From NCBI RefSeq assembly GCF_027587195.1, contig NZ_JAPDDP010000061.1, forward strand, positions 1 through 47,227: DNA of 47,227 bases, in the 5' to 3' direction. Under the pieces are notes generated by a model. The model was not told the DNA's origin. It was given only the letters and a program-made list of their open reading frames with translations, and did not search any database. How positions within the stretch are numbered: position 1 is the first letter of the stretch; each line of letters starts with the position of its first letter. Shown here piece by piece: positions 7,827-18,200 of the stretch. A program made the translations under genes and the position numbers. The DNA is from Solirubrobacter phytolaccae. Its GTDB lineage: Bacteria; Actinomycetota; Thermoleophilia; Solirubrobacterales; Solirubrobacteraceae.

Positions 7827-10800
7827 GTGTCAGACCCGCTCGACAGCCAGATCCTCGTCGGACTGTTCGTCAACGCGCTGCATGACGTGATCAAGAGCGC
7901 GCTCAAGAGCTCACGCGATCTCGAACTCCCACAGGACCTCGAGACCCGGATCGCCGACGATGTCAAGGCAGCGGCGAAGGAGTTGACGGACGTCCAGATC
8001 TCACCTGAGCTGGGCGGAGATCGACTCCTCCAGTTCATCCGCAGCGCGGAAGTCGCGGCGGTGATCCAGCAGCTCTTCGCAACCGGTCTCACAGAGAGTC
8101 TGAGTGTCGAGCAGGCCCGGCAGGAGTTCGTGCTGTTGATGCAGCTCCGAGTCGGTGTTCCGGACGACATCGCCGCGACGCATGGGGGCCGGATATTCGA
8201 CAGCTTCGTCCTGGCCACGTCGCGGATCCTGCAGCGTCATCTCACCACAGAGACGCTTGCACAACACGCGCTGATGCACATCGACCTCGCCCGTCTCGAG
8301 TCCCGGCTGATGAACCTCGAGCGCAACATCGCGCTCCTGCGGGCGCAGACGACCGCATCGATGGACGCGATCTTGAGCTTCGAACGCCAGCTCCGGTCAC
8401 AGATTCACCAACGCGACTCGGTGGTGATCCCTCCAAGTCTCGATAGGAACGTGCGTGTCAATGTCGACACGCTTTACGTCTCACCGCTGTTGCGCAGTCC
8501 CGCCGGCGAGGATCTGCCCCTAGAGACGTACGGCGAGTTCGCTGCGCGCTTTCACCGTGCGGTCGTGCTGGGGGACCCCGGGGGTGGAAAGTCGACGCTC
8601 ACGACCAAGCTCACCTCCGATCTGTCCAAGTCGCAGCTCGAGTCCGCGAGCGACACGCCGGTCGACCCACCCACCGCAACCCCACTCCGCGTCGTCCTGC
8701 GTGACTACGGCGTGGAGAGAAAACAAGATGGGCATTCCATCTTCCAACATCTCCAGCGCCTGCTGAACACGCGCTACCAGTTCGCCGAGACCCCTCCCGG
8801 CGCCCTCGAGTATCTGCTCCGCAACGGCCGAGCGATCCTGATCTTCGACGGCCTCGACGAGCTGTTGGACACACACCAACGTCAAGAGATCAGCGCCGAC
8901 GTCGAGAGCTTCGCCAACCTCTTCCCGACGTGTCGCATCCTCGTGACGTCGCGAGCAGTGGGATACGAGGAGGCGCCGCTCAACCCAAGCGAATTTCCGG
9001 TCTGGAGACTCGTGGGGTTCGATGACGAGCGGGTGCGCGCCTACGCCACCAAGTGGTTCGCTTACGACGGATCGTCCGGCGGCGACCTCGAGGACCAGGT
9101 GGATGCGTTCGTGTCGGAGACCGAGGTCGTGCCCGATCTCCGCACCAACCCACTACTCGTCGGCCTGATGGCGAACATCTATCGCGGGGAGGGCGACATC
9201 CCCGCCAACCGGCCCGCGATCTACAAGAAGTGCGCGCTGATGCTGTTCGATCGTTGGGACAAACGACGCGGGATCGCCGCGCCGCTGCCTTTTCAGTCGC
9301 TGCTCAGACCGACCATGCAGTTCTTGGCACATTGGATCTACACACACTCACCCTTGCACGGTGGAGTCACAGAACAAGCACTCGTCGACCGGACGACCGA
9401 GTATCTGCACCCTCGCCGGTACCCCACTGACGATCAAGCCCGTGAGAAGGCAGTCGAGTTCGTAGACCTGTGCAAGGGCCGAGCGTGGGTTTTCAGTGAC
9501 ACAGGACTCACCGAGAGCGACGAGCCGCTTTTCCACTTCACCCATGCGACGTTCCTCGAGTTCTTCACGGCCGAGTATCTCGTACGCACCCACGAGGGCC
9601 CGCGCGATCTCGCCCAAGCGCTCATCCCGAGAATCGCCAAGCAGGAATGGGACATGGTGGCTCAGCTGGCGGCGCAGATCCAGGAAGACAGCGCCGAGGA
9701 CGCGGCCGATCGCTTCCTCGAGACCTTGTTGGATTGGGCGGAGTCAGAAGGCCCCACCGCCGGAGGCCGCAACGTCGTGTCGTTCGTCGCGCGAAGCCTT
9801 GCGTTCTTCGTGCCCAGTCCAGCCGTCGCCGATCGGGCCGCGGACCGTGTAGTCCGACTGACGTTGGAGGGCGACCGAGGGGACGATCTCCGGGCGTGGG
9901 AAGCCACCTCGGCCGCCGACCCGCAGCGTCTGAACCGCCGCGAGCATCTAGACGTCTCCGAGCCGACGAGCATCGCGCTCATTGAGGACCTCAGGGCGAC
10001 GAGCAGCGAGGCGGCGCCGATGGTCGCGACCGCGCTCCGCGACGCGATCGCGCGAGCGATCGCAGACTCGGAGTCGCGACGCACCGCCGCACGGTTGGCG
10101 TTCGACCTTCGCCATCTGCATGTGGTGCCGCAGTTCAGGTCTGGAGGTCTGAGCCCTCAGCTGCTCTATGAAGTACTAGCCGAAGTACTTGTTCCTCAGA
10201 TCGACCAACTCGCCGTTGACGATCTCTACGTCGCCGCGAAGGCCACGACCCACGGCGAGCTGGACGTCTCACGGGCCATTGAGTTGTTTGGGCACGCGTG
10301 GCTGCTCCAACCGATCGGGTTCCACTTCGCCAGCGGTCCGAGCTGGCACTCGCCCGTGGGGATGAAGTTGATCTGGGGCCGAGCCAGTGACAGCGCGCCA
10401 TCGGCGTCACTTGCATGGTTGGGGGTACGCTTGCGGAACGCCGAGCCGCCGTATTTCGCGCGACCGTTCGACGGGGTGCATGGGGGCTTGCTCCAGTGGA
10501 TGCAGCACTCGAGCCAATCAGTCGCGCTTCCCGCGTCGATCGACGGCGACGAGCGGTTTGCCGCGACGATGCTGGTGGCGTCGATGGTCGAGACCGACTC
10601 GCTCTCCGAGGCAGCGGGAGTTCCGGATCGAGCAGCCATGTCCCGCCTCGCGGACACCCTCGGAGTGGAAGCGGCCGAGGTCGTTGAGCGCCGTCTCGCA
10701 ACGCTCGTCGACACACGCGACGCACGAGTTGCCCCCGACCGGGCGGTTGACGTGTCAAGCCTGTCGGATCTCATGGCCGCCTGGGCCAACCACGAGCTGG

Positions 10801-10850
10801 ACTTCACGCATGCGCCGACCAACACTGAGTCGAGCAGCCGAAGGCGCTGA
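7827..10850 (+). CDS. NACHT-domain NTPase, candidate antiphage (bNACHT-like) protein
   Basis: This 1007-aa protein has a helical N-terminal region (1-240) with a predicted coiled coil at about 152-197. The NTPase core follows with Walker A 'GDPGGGKST' (249-257) and Walker B 'LIFDGLDEL' (338-346), whose extra Asp and Glu are typical of NACHT proteins. 'VTSR' (sensor) and 'FTHATFLEFFTAEYL' (about 570-585), the conserved segment after the winged helix, come next. The C-terminal about 400 residues are mostly helical with no recognisable repeat or nuclease. Bacterial NACHT proteins of this size can act alone as phage sensors that trigger abortive infection. Base composition is clearly more AT-rich than the flanks, suggesting transfer. 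The GTG start at 7827 is chosen because upstream codons overlap the divergent sigma gene. Defence role is inferred from the family. Confidence 0.85.
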   Translation: MSDPLDSQILVGLFVNALHDVIKSALKSSRDLELPQDLETRIADDVKAAAKELTDVQISPELGGDRLLQFIRSAEVAAVIQQLFATGLTESLSVEQARQEFVLLMQLRVGVPDDIAATHGGRIFDSFVLATSRILQRHLTTETLAQHALMHIDLARLESRLMNLERNIALLRAQTTASMDAILSFERQLRSQIHQRDSVVIPPSLDRNVRVNVDTLYVSPLLRSPAGEDLPLETYGEFAARFHRAVVLGDPGGGKSTLTTKLTSDLSKSQLESASDTPVDPPTATPLRVVLRDYGVERKQDGHSIFQHLQRLLNTRYQFAETPPGALEYLLRNGRAILIFDGLDELLDTHQRQEISADVESFANLFPTCRILVTSRAVGYEEAPLNPSEFPVWRLVGFDDERVRAYATKWFAYDGSSGGDLEDQVDAFVSETEVVPDLRTNPLLVGLMANIYRGEGDIPANRPAIYKKCALMLFDRWDKRRGIAAPLPFQSLLRPTMQFLAHWIYTHSPLHGGVTEQALVDRTTEYLHPRRYPTDDQAREKAVEFVDLCKGRAWVFSDTGLTESDEPLFHFTHATFLEFFTAEYLVRTHEGPRDLAQALIPRIAKQEWDMVAQLAAQIQEDSAEDAADRFLETLLDWAESEGPTAGGRNVVSFVARSLAFFVPSPAVADRAADRVVRLTLEGDRGDDLRAWEATSAADPQRLNRREHLDVSEPTSIALIEDLRATSSEAAPMVATALRDAIARAIADSESRRTAARLAFDLRHLHVVPQFRSGGLSPQLLYEVLAEVLVPQIDQLAVDDLYVAAKATTHGELDVSRAIELFGHAWLLQPIGFHFASGPSWHSPVGMKLIWGRASDSAPSASLAWLGVRLRNAEPPYFARPFDGVHGGLLQWMQHSSQSVALPASIDGDERFAATMLVASMVETDSLSEAAGVPDRAAMSRLADTLGVEAAEVVERRLATLVDTRDARVAPDRAVDVSSLSDLMAAWANHELDFTHAPTNTESSSRRR

Positions 10851-10876
10851 GGCGCCGGCTCAGGCGAGCCGGCGCC
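10851..10876. terminator. Bidirectional hairpin terminator
   Basis: A perfect 10-bp stem (GGCGCCGGCT / AGCCGGCGCC) with a 6-base loop begins directly after the NACHT stop. It lies 9 bp before the stop of the convergent giant-protein gene, so it can serve both transcripts. No T-run, as usual in this GC class. Confidence 0.75.
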
Positions 10877-10885
10877 CCCAATGCC

Positions 10886-13800
10886 CTACGGCGTGGTGGT
10901 GCTCAGCGTGAAGGTGAGCGTCTGGCTGTAGGCGCCGGTGCGGAGCGCGTCGTTCGCCCCGATCAGCTGCTTGAACGTGACCGGCACGTCCTCGTTGGAG
11001 ACCGGGCCCGTCCAGGACGAACGGCCCAGCTCCACCCGCAACGGCTGCGGCAGCGAGAACGCGCTGTTGGTCAGGTGGCCCGGCTCGCTCACGCTCAACG
11101 CCGCGTCACCCGCGGTGCTGATCACGGTGGCCTTCGTGGACGCCGTGTACTCGCGCTCGACACCCGGCGTGAACGCGCCGAACGTCGCCGGAGTACCCAG
11201 CGTCAACGACAACGTGGCCGGCACCGAGCCGCCCGCGCCGGCCTCGACGTCGGTCTCCACCGCGACCGGAACGCTGACCGCCGCCGACTGGGAGACGCTC
11301 GAGCGCGTCTCGTCGGACGGCACGTACTTCGCCACGAGCGAGTGCACGCCAGCCGGCAGGCCGCTCACGTCGATCGTCGCCTCACCGGCGATGACCGGCA
11401 CGAGGCCGAGCGAGACGTCGCCGTCGAACAGCTCGACCGAGCCGAACACGTCACGCTCGGGCAGCTGGCCGGCGGACGTCGGCACGATCTTGACGGTTGC
11501 CGTGCGGGCCGCCCCGACCCGATCGTCACCGGCGACGGTGAGCGTCGTGGCCGTGGTCGTCGCCGGCGGGAACGGCAGCTGGACCGTGTCCCGCAGGAGC
11601 GGGACGGCCAGCGACACGGCCGAGATCGTCGTGTCGCGGTCGGCGGTCGGCTCGAAGCGCGCGTGGATCTGGCGCAGGTTCGTCGTCAGCGTCGTGGTGA
11701 GCGTCGCGACGCCGTTGACCACCGGGACCGGCGTGCCGATCGCCGTGCCGTTGCCGAACCCGAACTGCACCGTGCCGGCCAGCGTTGGGTCGGACACGCG
11801 GGCGGTGAACGTGAGGGCCTGCGAGACGATCCGCGGGCCGGACACCGTCACGTGCACGTACGGCGTCTTCAGCGCCGGAGCGGCCGCGGCCGGCGACCCC
11901 GCCGGCGCGAGCTCGACCGGCACCTCGGACGTCAGCACCGGCGTGTAGCCCGCGTTGAAGTTCGGGACCTCGGCGGAGACGCGGTGCTTGCCGGCCGCCA
12001 GCGCGGTCGTGACGAACGTCGCCTCGCCGTTCTCGTCGAAGTACGCGGAGCTCGAGCCCGCCGTGTCGGCGAACAGCGTCACCGCCGCGGCGTTGTTGAC
12101 GCGCGTGCGCATCTGCGCGAACAGCCGCTGCCCCGGATACAGGACGGACGGCTTGGCGCCGCGCAGCTTGAGCTTGATCGTCTGCGGCGCGCCCGCGACG
12201 CGGTCACCCGTGATCGAGACGATCTCGACGAACGGGACGCGCGGCTTGTACTCGACGAGACCCGTGATCGGGGTCGTCGTCGCCGACGACAGGAAGTTCT
12301 CGGCGTTGGCAGTGGTGAAGCGCGCCGAGAAGTTCACCGCGCCGCCGCTGAAGCGGTTGGTCAGGTCGATCTCGGCCTTGCCGTTGACGACCGGGAACGC
12401 GCGGCGGGTCTGGAAGCACTCGCATCCCGGCACCGGCTCGCTCGCGAACGAGTCCTGCAGGATCGTGGTGCCGTTGAGGAACTCGACCTTGCCCTGCGCA
12501 TTCGGGTCCGACACCGTCGCGATCAGCTTGTGCGTCTCCATGCCGACCTTCGTGCCGACCCACTCGAGCGAGACCGTCGTCGCCGTGCGGGCGCCCTGCG
12601 TCGGCGTGGCCTTGAGCACCGTGCCGGCGGCCGACCGGGAGGCCACGTTCTGCGCGCGCACCGTCACGGTGTGCTCCGTGCCGGCCGTGAGGCCGACGAA
12701 CGACGCCGACGTGCCGGTGACGATCGCCGGCGAGCCCAGCGCGTGCTGGCCGTTGGGGAGCTTGACGGTGACGTAGTAGGCCGTGGCGCCGGGCGTCGCG
12801 TCCCAGTTGACGGCGAGCTCGCCCGGCTTGGCCGTGGCGGTGACGCCGGTGGTGACGGCCGGGGCGGCGACCGGCTCGCCGATCGTCACGTACTGGCCGT
12901 AGGACTTGCCCAGGCCGGTGTCACCCGAGTCGGCGAGCAGCAGCGTCTTGGCGCCGGCGACGAGCGGGTTCGGCACCTCGGCGATGCCCTCCCACGCGCC
13001 GATGCGCCCCTCGTCGGTCGGGAGCTCGTTGACGAACTTCGGGTCGTGCGCCGGGTTGCCGTCCCACGTGTACAGCGCCCAGTTCTTGAGCGAGTCGTCC
13101 GTGTCACCCGTGCCGGCGGTGATCAGGTACTCATCGCGCGCGTTCTTGTTGATGTCGCGGATCGAGCGGCCACCGAGGTCGAGGAAGATCGGCGCGCCGA
13201 ACTGCGCGTTGACCGACTCCGACGTGAGCTTGTCGATGTTGGTGACCGGCAGGATGAGCGCGCGCTCGATGCCGTCGGCGCCCGTGATCGTCGGGGCACG
13301 CATGCCGAACCAGGCGACGGACGAGGAGCCCGGCGCCATCGTCAGGCCCTCGACGTTGAAGCCGTTCGGCGCGTTCGGGAGCAGGCCCGCGACGGTCGCC
13401 GTGTTGAACTTCAGGTAGTTCGCGCCCAAGCCGTGGCCGTTGGCCGCGTCCCACGCCTTCCACTGGTTCCACAGGCCCGTGTAGGAGTGCGACCACTCCA
13501 GGTCGACCTTGTCGCCCGAGCCCGTGATCTTCTGGAACGCCAGGAAGCGGCGCTCAGGACGCGCGCTGCCGGAGCGGTTGTTGCCGTGCGAGCCCGACCA
13601 CACGAGCATGTCGCCGAAGCGTGTCACGCCCTCGAAGTCGGTCTCGCCGCCCGGGAACCCGTCGCTCCAGGAAGCGAGCGGACGGCCCGAGACGCCCTTC
13701 TTGTACAGGTGGATCGTGTTGACCTCGTCCGACACGCCGAGGAAGTGGTCGCCGCCGACGTCGACCGCCGCCGACAGGTCGACCGCGCCGCTGTAGTAGT

Positions 13801-15199
13801 GCGAGCCCGGGTAGGGCGCCGCGGCGGTCGTGGCCAGCGAGACGGTGACCGTGGCCGTCTCGTCATCCGAGCGGGCGGTGAAGGTGACGGCGGTCGAGCC
13901 CGTCGTGATCGGGTTCAGCGTGGCCGTGCGCTTGCTGCCCGTACCCGTGATGGTGATGTTCGCGTTCGGCAGGATCGCCTGATTGGCGGACGTGGCCGTG
14001 ACGGTGACGTCGGTCGTGTTCGGGTCGAAGACCTCGAGGTCGACGCTCGCCTTCGGGGCGGCACCGATGTGCGTGTCGACCGCGGTCGCCGAGGCCGTGA
14101 TCACCGGCGGCGTGGCCGGATACGGCGTGCCGTCGGCCGGGAAGCCGGAGCCGGGAGCGAACGCGAGGCCGGTGAAGCGAGCCGTCCCCGGCGCGTAGGC
14201 CAGCGTCGTCGCGCCGGTCGACTTGAAGTCGGCACCGATCTCGGCCGTGTCGACGAGCTTGACCAGCTTCGCCGTGTTGTACGTGGTGGCGTAGAGCTCG
14301 ACGGCACCCGAGACGGCGCGCGCCGCGACGTAGTTGTAGTCGCCGCTGACGCTGCCGCGCGGCTTCCACGTGCCGTTGTCGAGGGCGAACTTCCACAGGC
14401 CACGGCCGAAGCGGACGACGTACGCCGTGTCCGCGCCTGCCGTGCCGTCCGTGTCGACGAAGACGGCGTCGAGCGCCCCGGGCGCGGAGATGAACAGCTG
14501 CGGCGGCGTCGTCGTGTCCAGCGCGGTCGGGAGCCCGCCGGGCAGGCGGTGGACACCGGACGTGTTGGTCGTGACCAGGCTGCCGTCCACGAGGTCGATG
14601 CTGGTCGGCCCCGGCGTGCTCGTCGGGAAGCCGCTGACCTGCGTCATCACCGTGTCGCCCTCGGCGAGCGTCGCGATCGGCTTGGCGTTGTGGGTGACGC
14701 CGATCCACTTGCGCGTGCCGTCGACCGTGACGATGCCCGCCGGCGAGTGGGCGATCGAGGTCATGAAGCCCGAGCCGAGCCGCTGGTCGGTCCAGGTGCC
14801 GTCGGCCTTGACCGTCACCGCGGTGCCGTTGGTTCCTTCCTGGTACGTCAGACCGGCGGCGGCGCGGATCGCGCTGAAGGTCAGGAAGCGACCGTCGGCC
14901 GAGCGGCGCAGCGCGGCCGCGCGCACGGCCTGCCCGGCCGGCTGGTTGGACTTCGTCAGCGTGTCGGTCGGAAACTGGACCCGGCCCTTGTAGGCGCCGT
15001 CCGCCGTGGACAGGCGGTGCAGTGCGACGTGGTCGGTCTTGGACTGGCCGAGCGGCAGGCCGGAGCCGCCGATGGCGATCACGGCCAGCTCGTCGGGCGT
15101 GGCCGGACCGGCGACGACGGGGTTGGCCGCCGCGGGTGCGGCCGCGGCGAGGAACGCGGCCAGCGCGAGCGCCAGCGCACGTCGGGACAACGGGGGCAA
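10886..15199 (-). CDS. Giant secreted surface protein, copy C of the tandem triplet (propeller-like, DUF3616-like, FN3, Ig repeats, C-terminal module)
   Basis: This 1437-aa protein has a signal peptide (about 1-25, 'AAAAPAAA'). A propeller-like N-terminal region (about 26-360) follows, with 'LRRSADGRFLTF' and 'GVHRLPGGLPT'. An Ig/cadherin-like domain spans about 370-460. A DUF3616-like domain (about 465-775) carries 'ETDFEG', 'GSHGNNRSG' and 'RPERRFLAFQ'. An FN3 domain lies at about 776-866, several Ig-like (Big_3 type) repeats at about 870-1320, and the shared C-terminal module at about 1322-1437. There is no LPXTG or membrane segment at the end. The start is TTG with a strong AGGAGG 7 bp upstream. 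It is last in the minus-strand order A-B-C, after a hairpin, so it may be expressed at a different level. Function unknown; surface adhesin or polymer-binding protein is plausible. Confidence 0.85.
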   Translation of the reverse strand: MPPLSRRALALALAAFLAAAAPAAANPVVAGPATPDELAVIAIGGSGLPLGQSKTDHVALHRLSTADGAYKGRVQFPTDTLTKSNQPAGQAVRAAALRRSADGRFLTFSAIRAAAGLTYQEGTNGTAVTVKADGTWTDQRLGSGFMTSIAHSPAGIVTVDGTRKWIGVTHNAKPIATLAEGDTVMTQVSGFPTSTPGPTSIDLVDGSLVTTNTSGVHRLPGGLPTALDTTTPPQLFISAPGALDAVFVDTDGTAGADTAYVVRFGRGLWKFALDNGTWKPRGSVSGDYNYVAARAVSGAVELYATTYNTAKLVKLVDTAEIGADFKSTGATTLAYAPGTARFTGLAFAPGSGFPADGTPYPATPPVITASATAVDTHIGAAPKASVDLEVFDPNTTDVTVTATSANQAILPNANITITGTGSKRTATLNPITTGSTAVTFTARSDDETATVTVSLATTAAAPYPGSHYYSGAVDLSAAVDVGGDHFLGVSDEVNTIHLYKKGVSGRPLASWSDGFPGGETDFEGVTRFGDMLVWSGSHGNNRSGSARPERRFLAFQKITGSGDKVDLEWSHSYTGLWNQWKAWDAANGHGLGANYLKFNTATVAGLLPNAPNGFNVEGLTMAPGSSSVAWFGMRAPTITGADGIERALILPVTNIDKLTSESVNAQFGAPIFLDLGGRSIRDINKNARDEYLITAGTGDTDDSLKNWALYTWDGNPAHDPKFVNELPTDEGRIGAWEGIAEVPNPLVAGAKTLLLADSGDTGLGKSYGQYVTIGEPVAAPAVTTGVTATAKPGELAVNWDATPGATAYYVTVKLPNGQHALGSPAIVTGTSASFVGLTAGTEHTVTVRAQNVASRSAAGTVLKATPTQGARTATTVSLEWVGTKVGMETHKLIATVSDPNAQGKVEFLNGTTILQDSFASEPVPGCECFQTRRAFPVVNGKAEIDLTNRFSGGAVNFSARFTTANAENFLSSATTTPITGLVEYKPRVPFVEIVSITGDRVAGAPQTIKLKLRGAKPSVLYPGQRLFAQMRTRVNNAAAVTLFADTAGSSSAYFDENGEATFVTTALAAGKHRVSAEVPNFNAGYTPVLTSEVPVELAPAGSPAAAAPALKTPYVHVTVSGPRIVSQALTFTARVSDPTLAGTVQFGFGNGTAIGTPVPVVNGVATLTTTLTTNLRQIHARFEPTADRDTTISAVSLAVPLLRDTVQLPFPPATTTATTLTVAGDDRVGAARTATVKIVPTSAGQLPERDVFGSVELFDGDVSLGLVPVIAGEATIDVSGLPAGVHSLVAKYVPSDETRSSVSQSAAVSVPVAVETDVEAGAGGSVPATLSLTLGTPATFGAFTPGVEREYTASTKATVISTAGDAALSVSEPGHLTNSAFSLPQPLRVELGRSSWTGPVSNEDVPVTFKQLIGANDALRTGAYSQTLTFTLSTTTP

Positions 15200-15206
15200 G
15201 GGGACT

Positions 15207-15212
15207 CCTCCT
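15207..15212 (-). promoter_or_regulatory. Strong ribosome-binding site deciding a TTG start
   Basis: AGGAGG on the minus strand lies exactly 7 bases before the TTG at 15199, followed at once by a signal peptide. This fixes the unusual TTG as the start of copy C. Confidence 0.75.
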
Positions 15213-15229
15213 ACAGGGATGAACGAGAA

Positions 15230-15259
15230 GCGGGGGCGCCGATCGCTCGGCGCCCCCGC
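15230..15259 (-). terminator. 12-bp-stem hairpin between copies B and C
   Basis: Perfect 12-bp stem GCGGGGGCGCCG / CGGCGCCCCCGC with loop ATCGCT, starting 18 bp after the stop of copy B and ending 17 bp before the ribosome site of copy C. It may be a terminator, or a partial terminator/mRNA stabiliser that sets a step in expression along the operon. Confidence 0.65.
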
Positions 15260-15277
15260 GGGGACCTACTGGCGGTC

Positions 15278-18200
15278 TTAGGGCTGCGTGGTGCTGAGCG
15301 TGAAGGTCAGCGTCTTGCTGTAGGCACCGGTGCGGAGCGCGTCATTGGCCCCGATCGCCTGCTTGAACGTGACCGGCACGTCCTCGTTGGCAGTCGGGCC
15401 CGACCAGGCCGAGCGGCCCAGCTCCACCCGCAGCGGCTGCGGCAGCGAGAACGCGCCGTTGGTCAGGTGGCCCGGCTCGCTCACGCTCAACGCCGCATCA
15501 CCCGCCGTGCTGATCACCGTCGCCTTGGTCGTCGCCGTGTACTCGCGCTCGACACCCGGCGTGAACGCGCCGAACGTCGCCGGAGCGCCCAGCGTCAGCG
15601 ACAACGTGGCCGGCACCGAGCCGCCGACCGGCGCCGGGGCGTCGGTCTGGACGATCTCCGAGCTCAGGCTGCGCGTCTCGTCGGAGGACACGTAGCGGGC
15701 GCGCAGCGTGTGCGGGCCCGCCCCGAGGCTGGACAGGTCGATCGTCGCGACGCCGACGCGGGTCGGGGCGAACCCGACCACGCGCTCGCCCTCAAGGATC
15801 TCGGCGTAGCCGTAGACGTCACGGATCGCGAACGCGTCGCCGCCGACCGGCGACACCGTCACCGTGCCCGTGGATCCGGAGACCGCGAGCGTCGTCTTCG
15901 TGGCCACCGTGCCCGAACGCGGCAGGTCGGTCGCCGCCCGCAGCAGCGGCACCGCCTGGGACGTCGCGCCGGCCGTGGTCGTGCGCTCGGCCACCACCGG
16001 GTCGAAGCGGGCGTAGATGCCCAGCTGCGGGCTCGTGTTGGTGACGGAGGTCGTCGCGACGCCGTTGACGACCGGGACCGCGGTGCCGAGCGCCGTGCTG
16101 TAGTTGAAGAACGTCACCGTGCCCGTGAGGGTCGGATCGGACAGCTTCGCCGTCAGCGTCAGCGCCTGACCGGTGCGCGTGACGCCGGGGCCGGACAGCT
16201 TGACGGCGATGGCCGGACGCTTGATCGGCTTGACCTCGGGCGCGGGCGAGCCGGCGGGCGCGATCGTGACCGGGATCTCGTCGGTCCACTGCGTCACGTA
16301 GCCCGTGGAGTAGCCGGGGACCTGGACGCTGATGCGGTGATCGCCGGCGGCGAGCGCGGTGGTGTAGATCGTCGCGAGTCCATCCTCGTTCAGGGCCGCG
16401 TAGCCGCTGGAGGTCTCCTGCGTGTCGCCGACCAGGCGCGTGCGGTTGACCGCGCCGTTCAGGCGCGTGTTGAACTCCGTGCGGATGACCTCACGCCACA
16501 GCTCCGACGGCTTGTAGCCCCCGAGCTTGACCGTGATGGCGATCCGGCTGCCGACGACGCGATCGCCGGTGATCGAGACGATCTCCGCCCAGGGCTGCTT
16601 CGGGCGGTACTCGAACAGCGTCGGCGCCACGGCGGACTCCGACGAGAGGTAGTTCTCGGCGTTGGCGGTGGTGAACTTCGCCTGCAGGTCCGTCATGCCG
16701 GCCCCACGTGCGTCGGTGATGTCGATCACGGCCTTGCCGTTGACGACGGGGAACGTGTGGGTGTAGACGTTGGCGCCCACGCTCGGGTCGAAGCCGGTCG
16801 CGAACGAGTCTTGGAGCCGCTGGCCGCTCCCGAAGAACTGGATCGTGCCGCGCGCGTTCGGGTCCGAGACCGTGGCGACGAGCTTCTGCACCTCGCCGAG
16901 GATGTTCGAGCCCTGGAACTCCAACGTCGTCGTGGTCGCGACGCGGGCGCCCTGGGTGGGCGTGGCCGTCGCGGGCGTTCCCGGGACGGCGCGCGTGGCG
17001 ACGTTCTGCGGGCGCACCTGAACCGTGTACTCCGTGCCGGCGGTGAGGCCCTCGAACGAGGCGCTCGTGCCGGTGACGAACTTCGGCGAGCCGGGGGCGT
17101 GGGCGCCCGCGGCGGTCTTGACCGTCACGTAGTACTGCGTGGCGCGGTCGGCCGCGTTCCAGCTGGCGTCGAGCGCGCCCGGCTTGCCCGTGGCGGTGAT
17201 GCCCGTGACCGCGGCCGGGCCGGCGATCGGCTCACCGATGGTCACGTACTGGCCGTAGGACTTGCCGAGGCCGGTGTCACCGGAGTCGGCGAGCATCAGG
17301 ACGCGGCTGCCGGCGACCAGGTCGGTCGGCAGCTCCGCGATGCCCTCCCACGCGCCGATCCGCGCCTCGTCGGTCGGGAGCTCCTTGACCATCTGCGGCT
17401 GGTGGTCGACGTTGCCGTCCCACGTGTACAGCGCCCAGTTCTTGAGGCTGTCGTCCGTGTCGCCGGTGCCCGCGCTGATCAGGTACTGGTCCTTCGCGTT
17501 CTTGCTGATGTCGCGGATGCTGCGACCACCGAGGTCGAGGAAGATCGGCGCGCCGAACTCCGCGTTCACGCTGTCGCTCGTCAGCTTGTCGAGGTTGTTG
17601 ACCGGCAGGATCACGGCGCGCTCGATGCCGTCGGCGCCCGTGATCGTCGGGGCGCGCATGCCGAACCAGGCAACGCTCGAGGAGCCCGGCGCCATCGTCA
17701 GGCCCTCGACGTTGAAGCCGTTCGGCGCGTTCGGGAGCAGGCCCGGCACCGTCGCGGTGTTGAACTTGAGCTTGTTCGCGCCGAGGCCGTGGCCGTTGCT
17801 CGCGTCCCAGTCCTTCCACTGCTGCCACAGGCGCGTGTAGCTGTTGCGCCACTCCAGGCCGACGGTCGCGCCGGAGCCGCTGATCGTCTGGAACGCGAGG
17901 AACCGGCGCTCCGGACGGGCCGAGCCCGAGCGGTTGTTGCCGTGCGAGCCGCTCCACACGATCGTGTTCCCGAAGCGCGTCGCGCCCTCGAAGTCGGTCT
18001 CGCCGCCCGGGAAGCCCTGGTTCCACTGCGCGAGCGACCCACCGCTCACGCCCTTCTTGAACAGGTGGACGGTGTTGACCTCGTCCGAGATGCCGAGGAA
18101 GTAGTCGCCGCCGACGTCGATCGCCGCCGACAGGTCGACCGGGCCCGAGTAGTAGTGCCCGCCTGGATCGGCGACCGCGGGCGAGACCTTCAGCGTGAGG

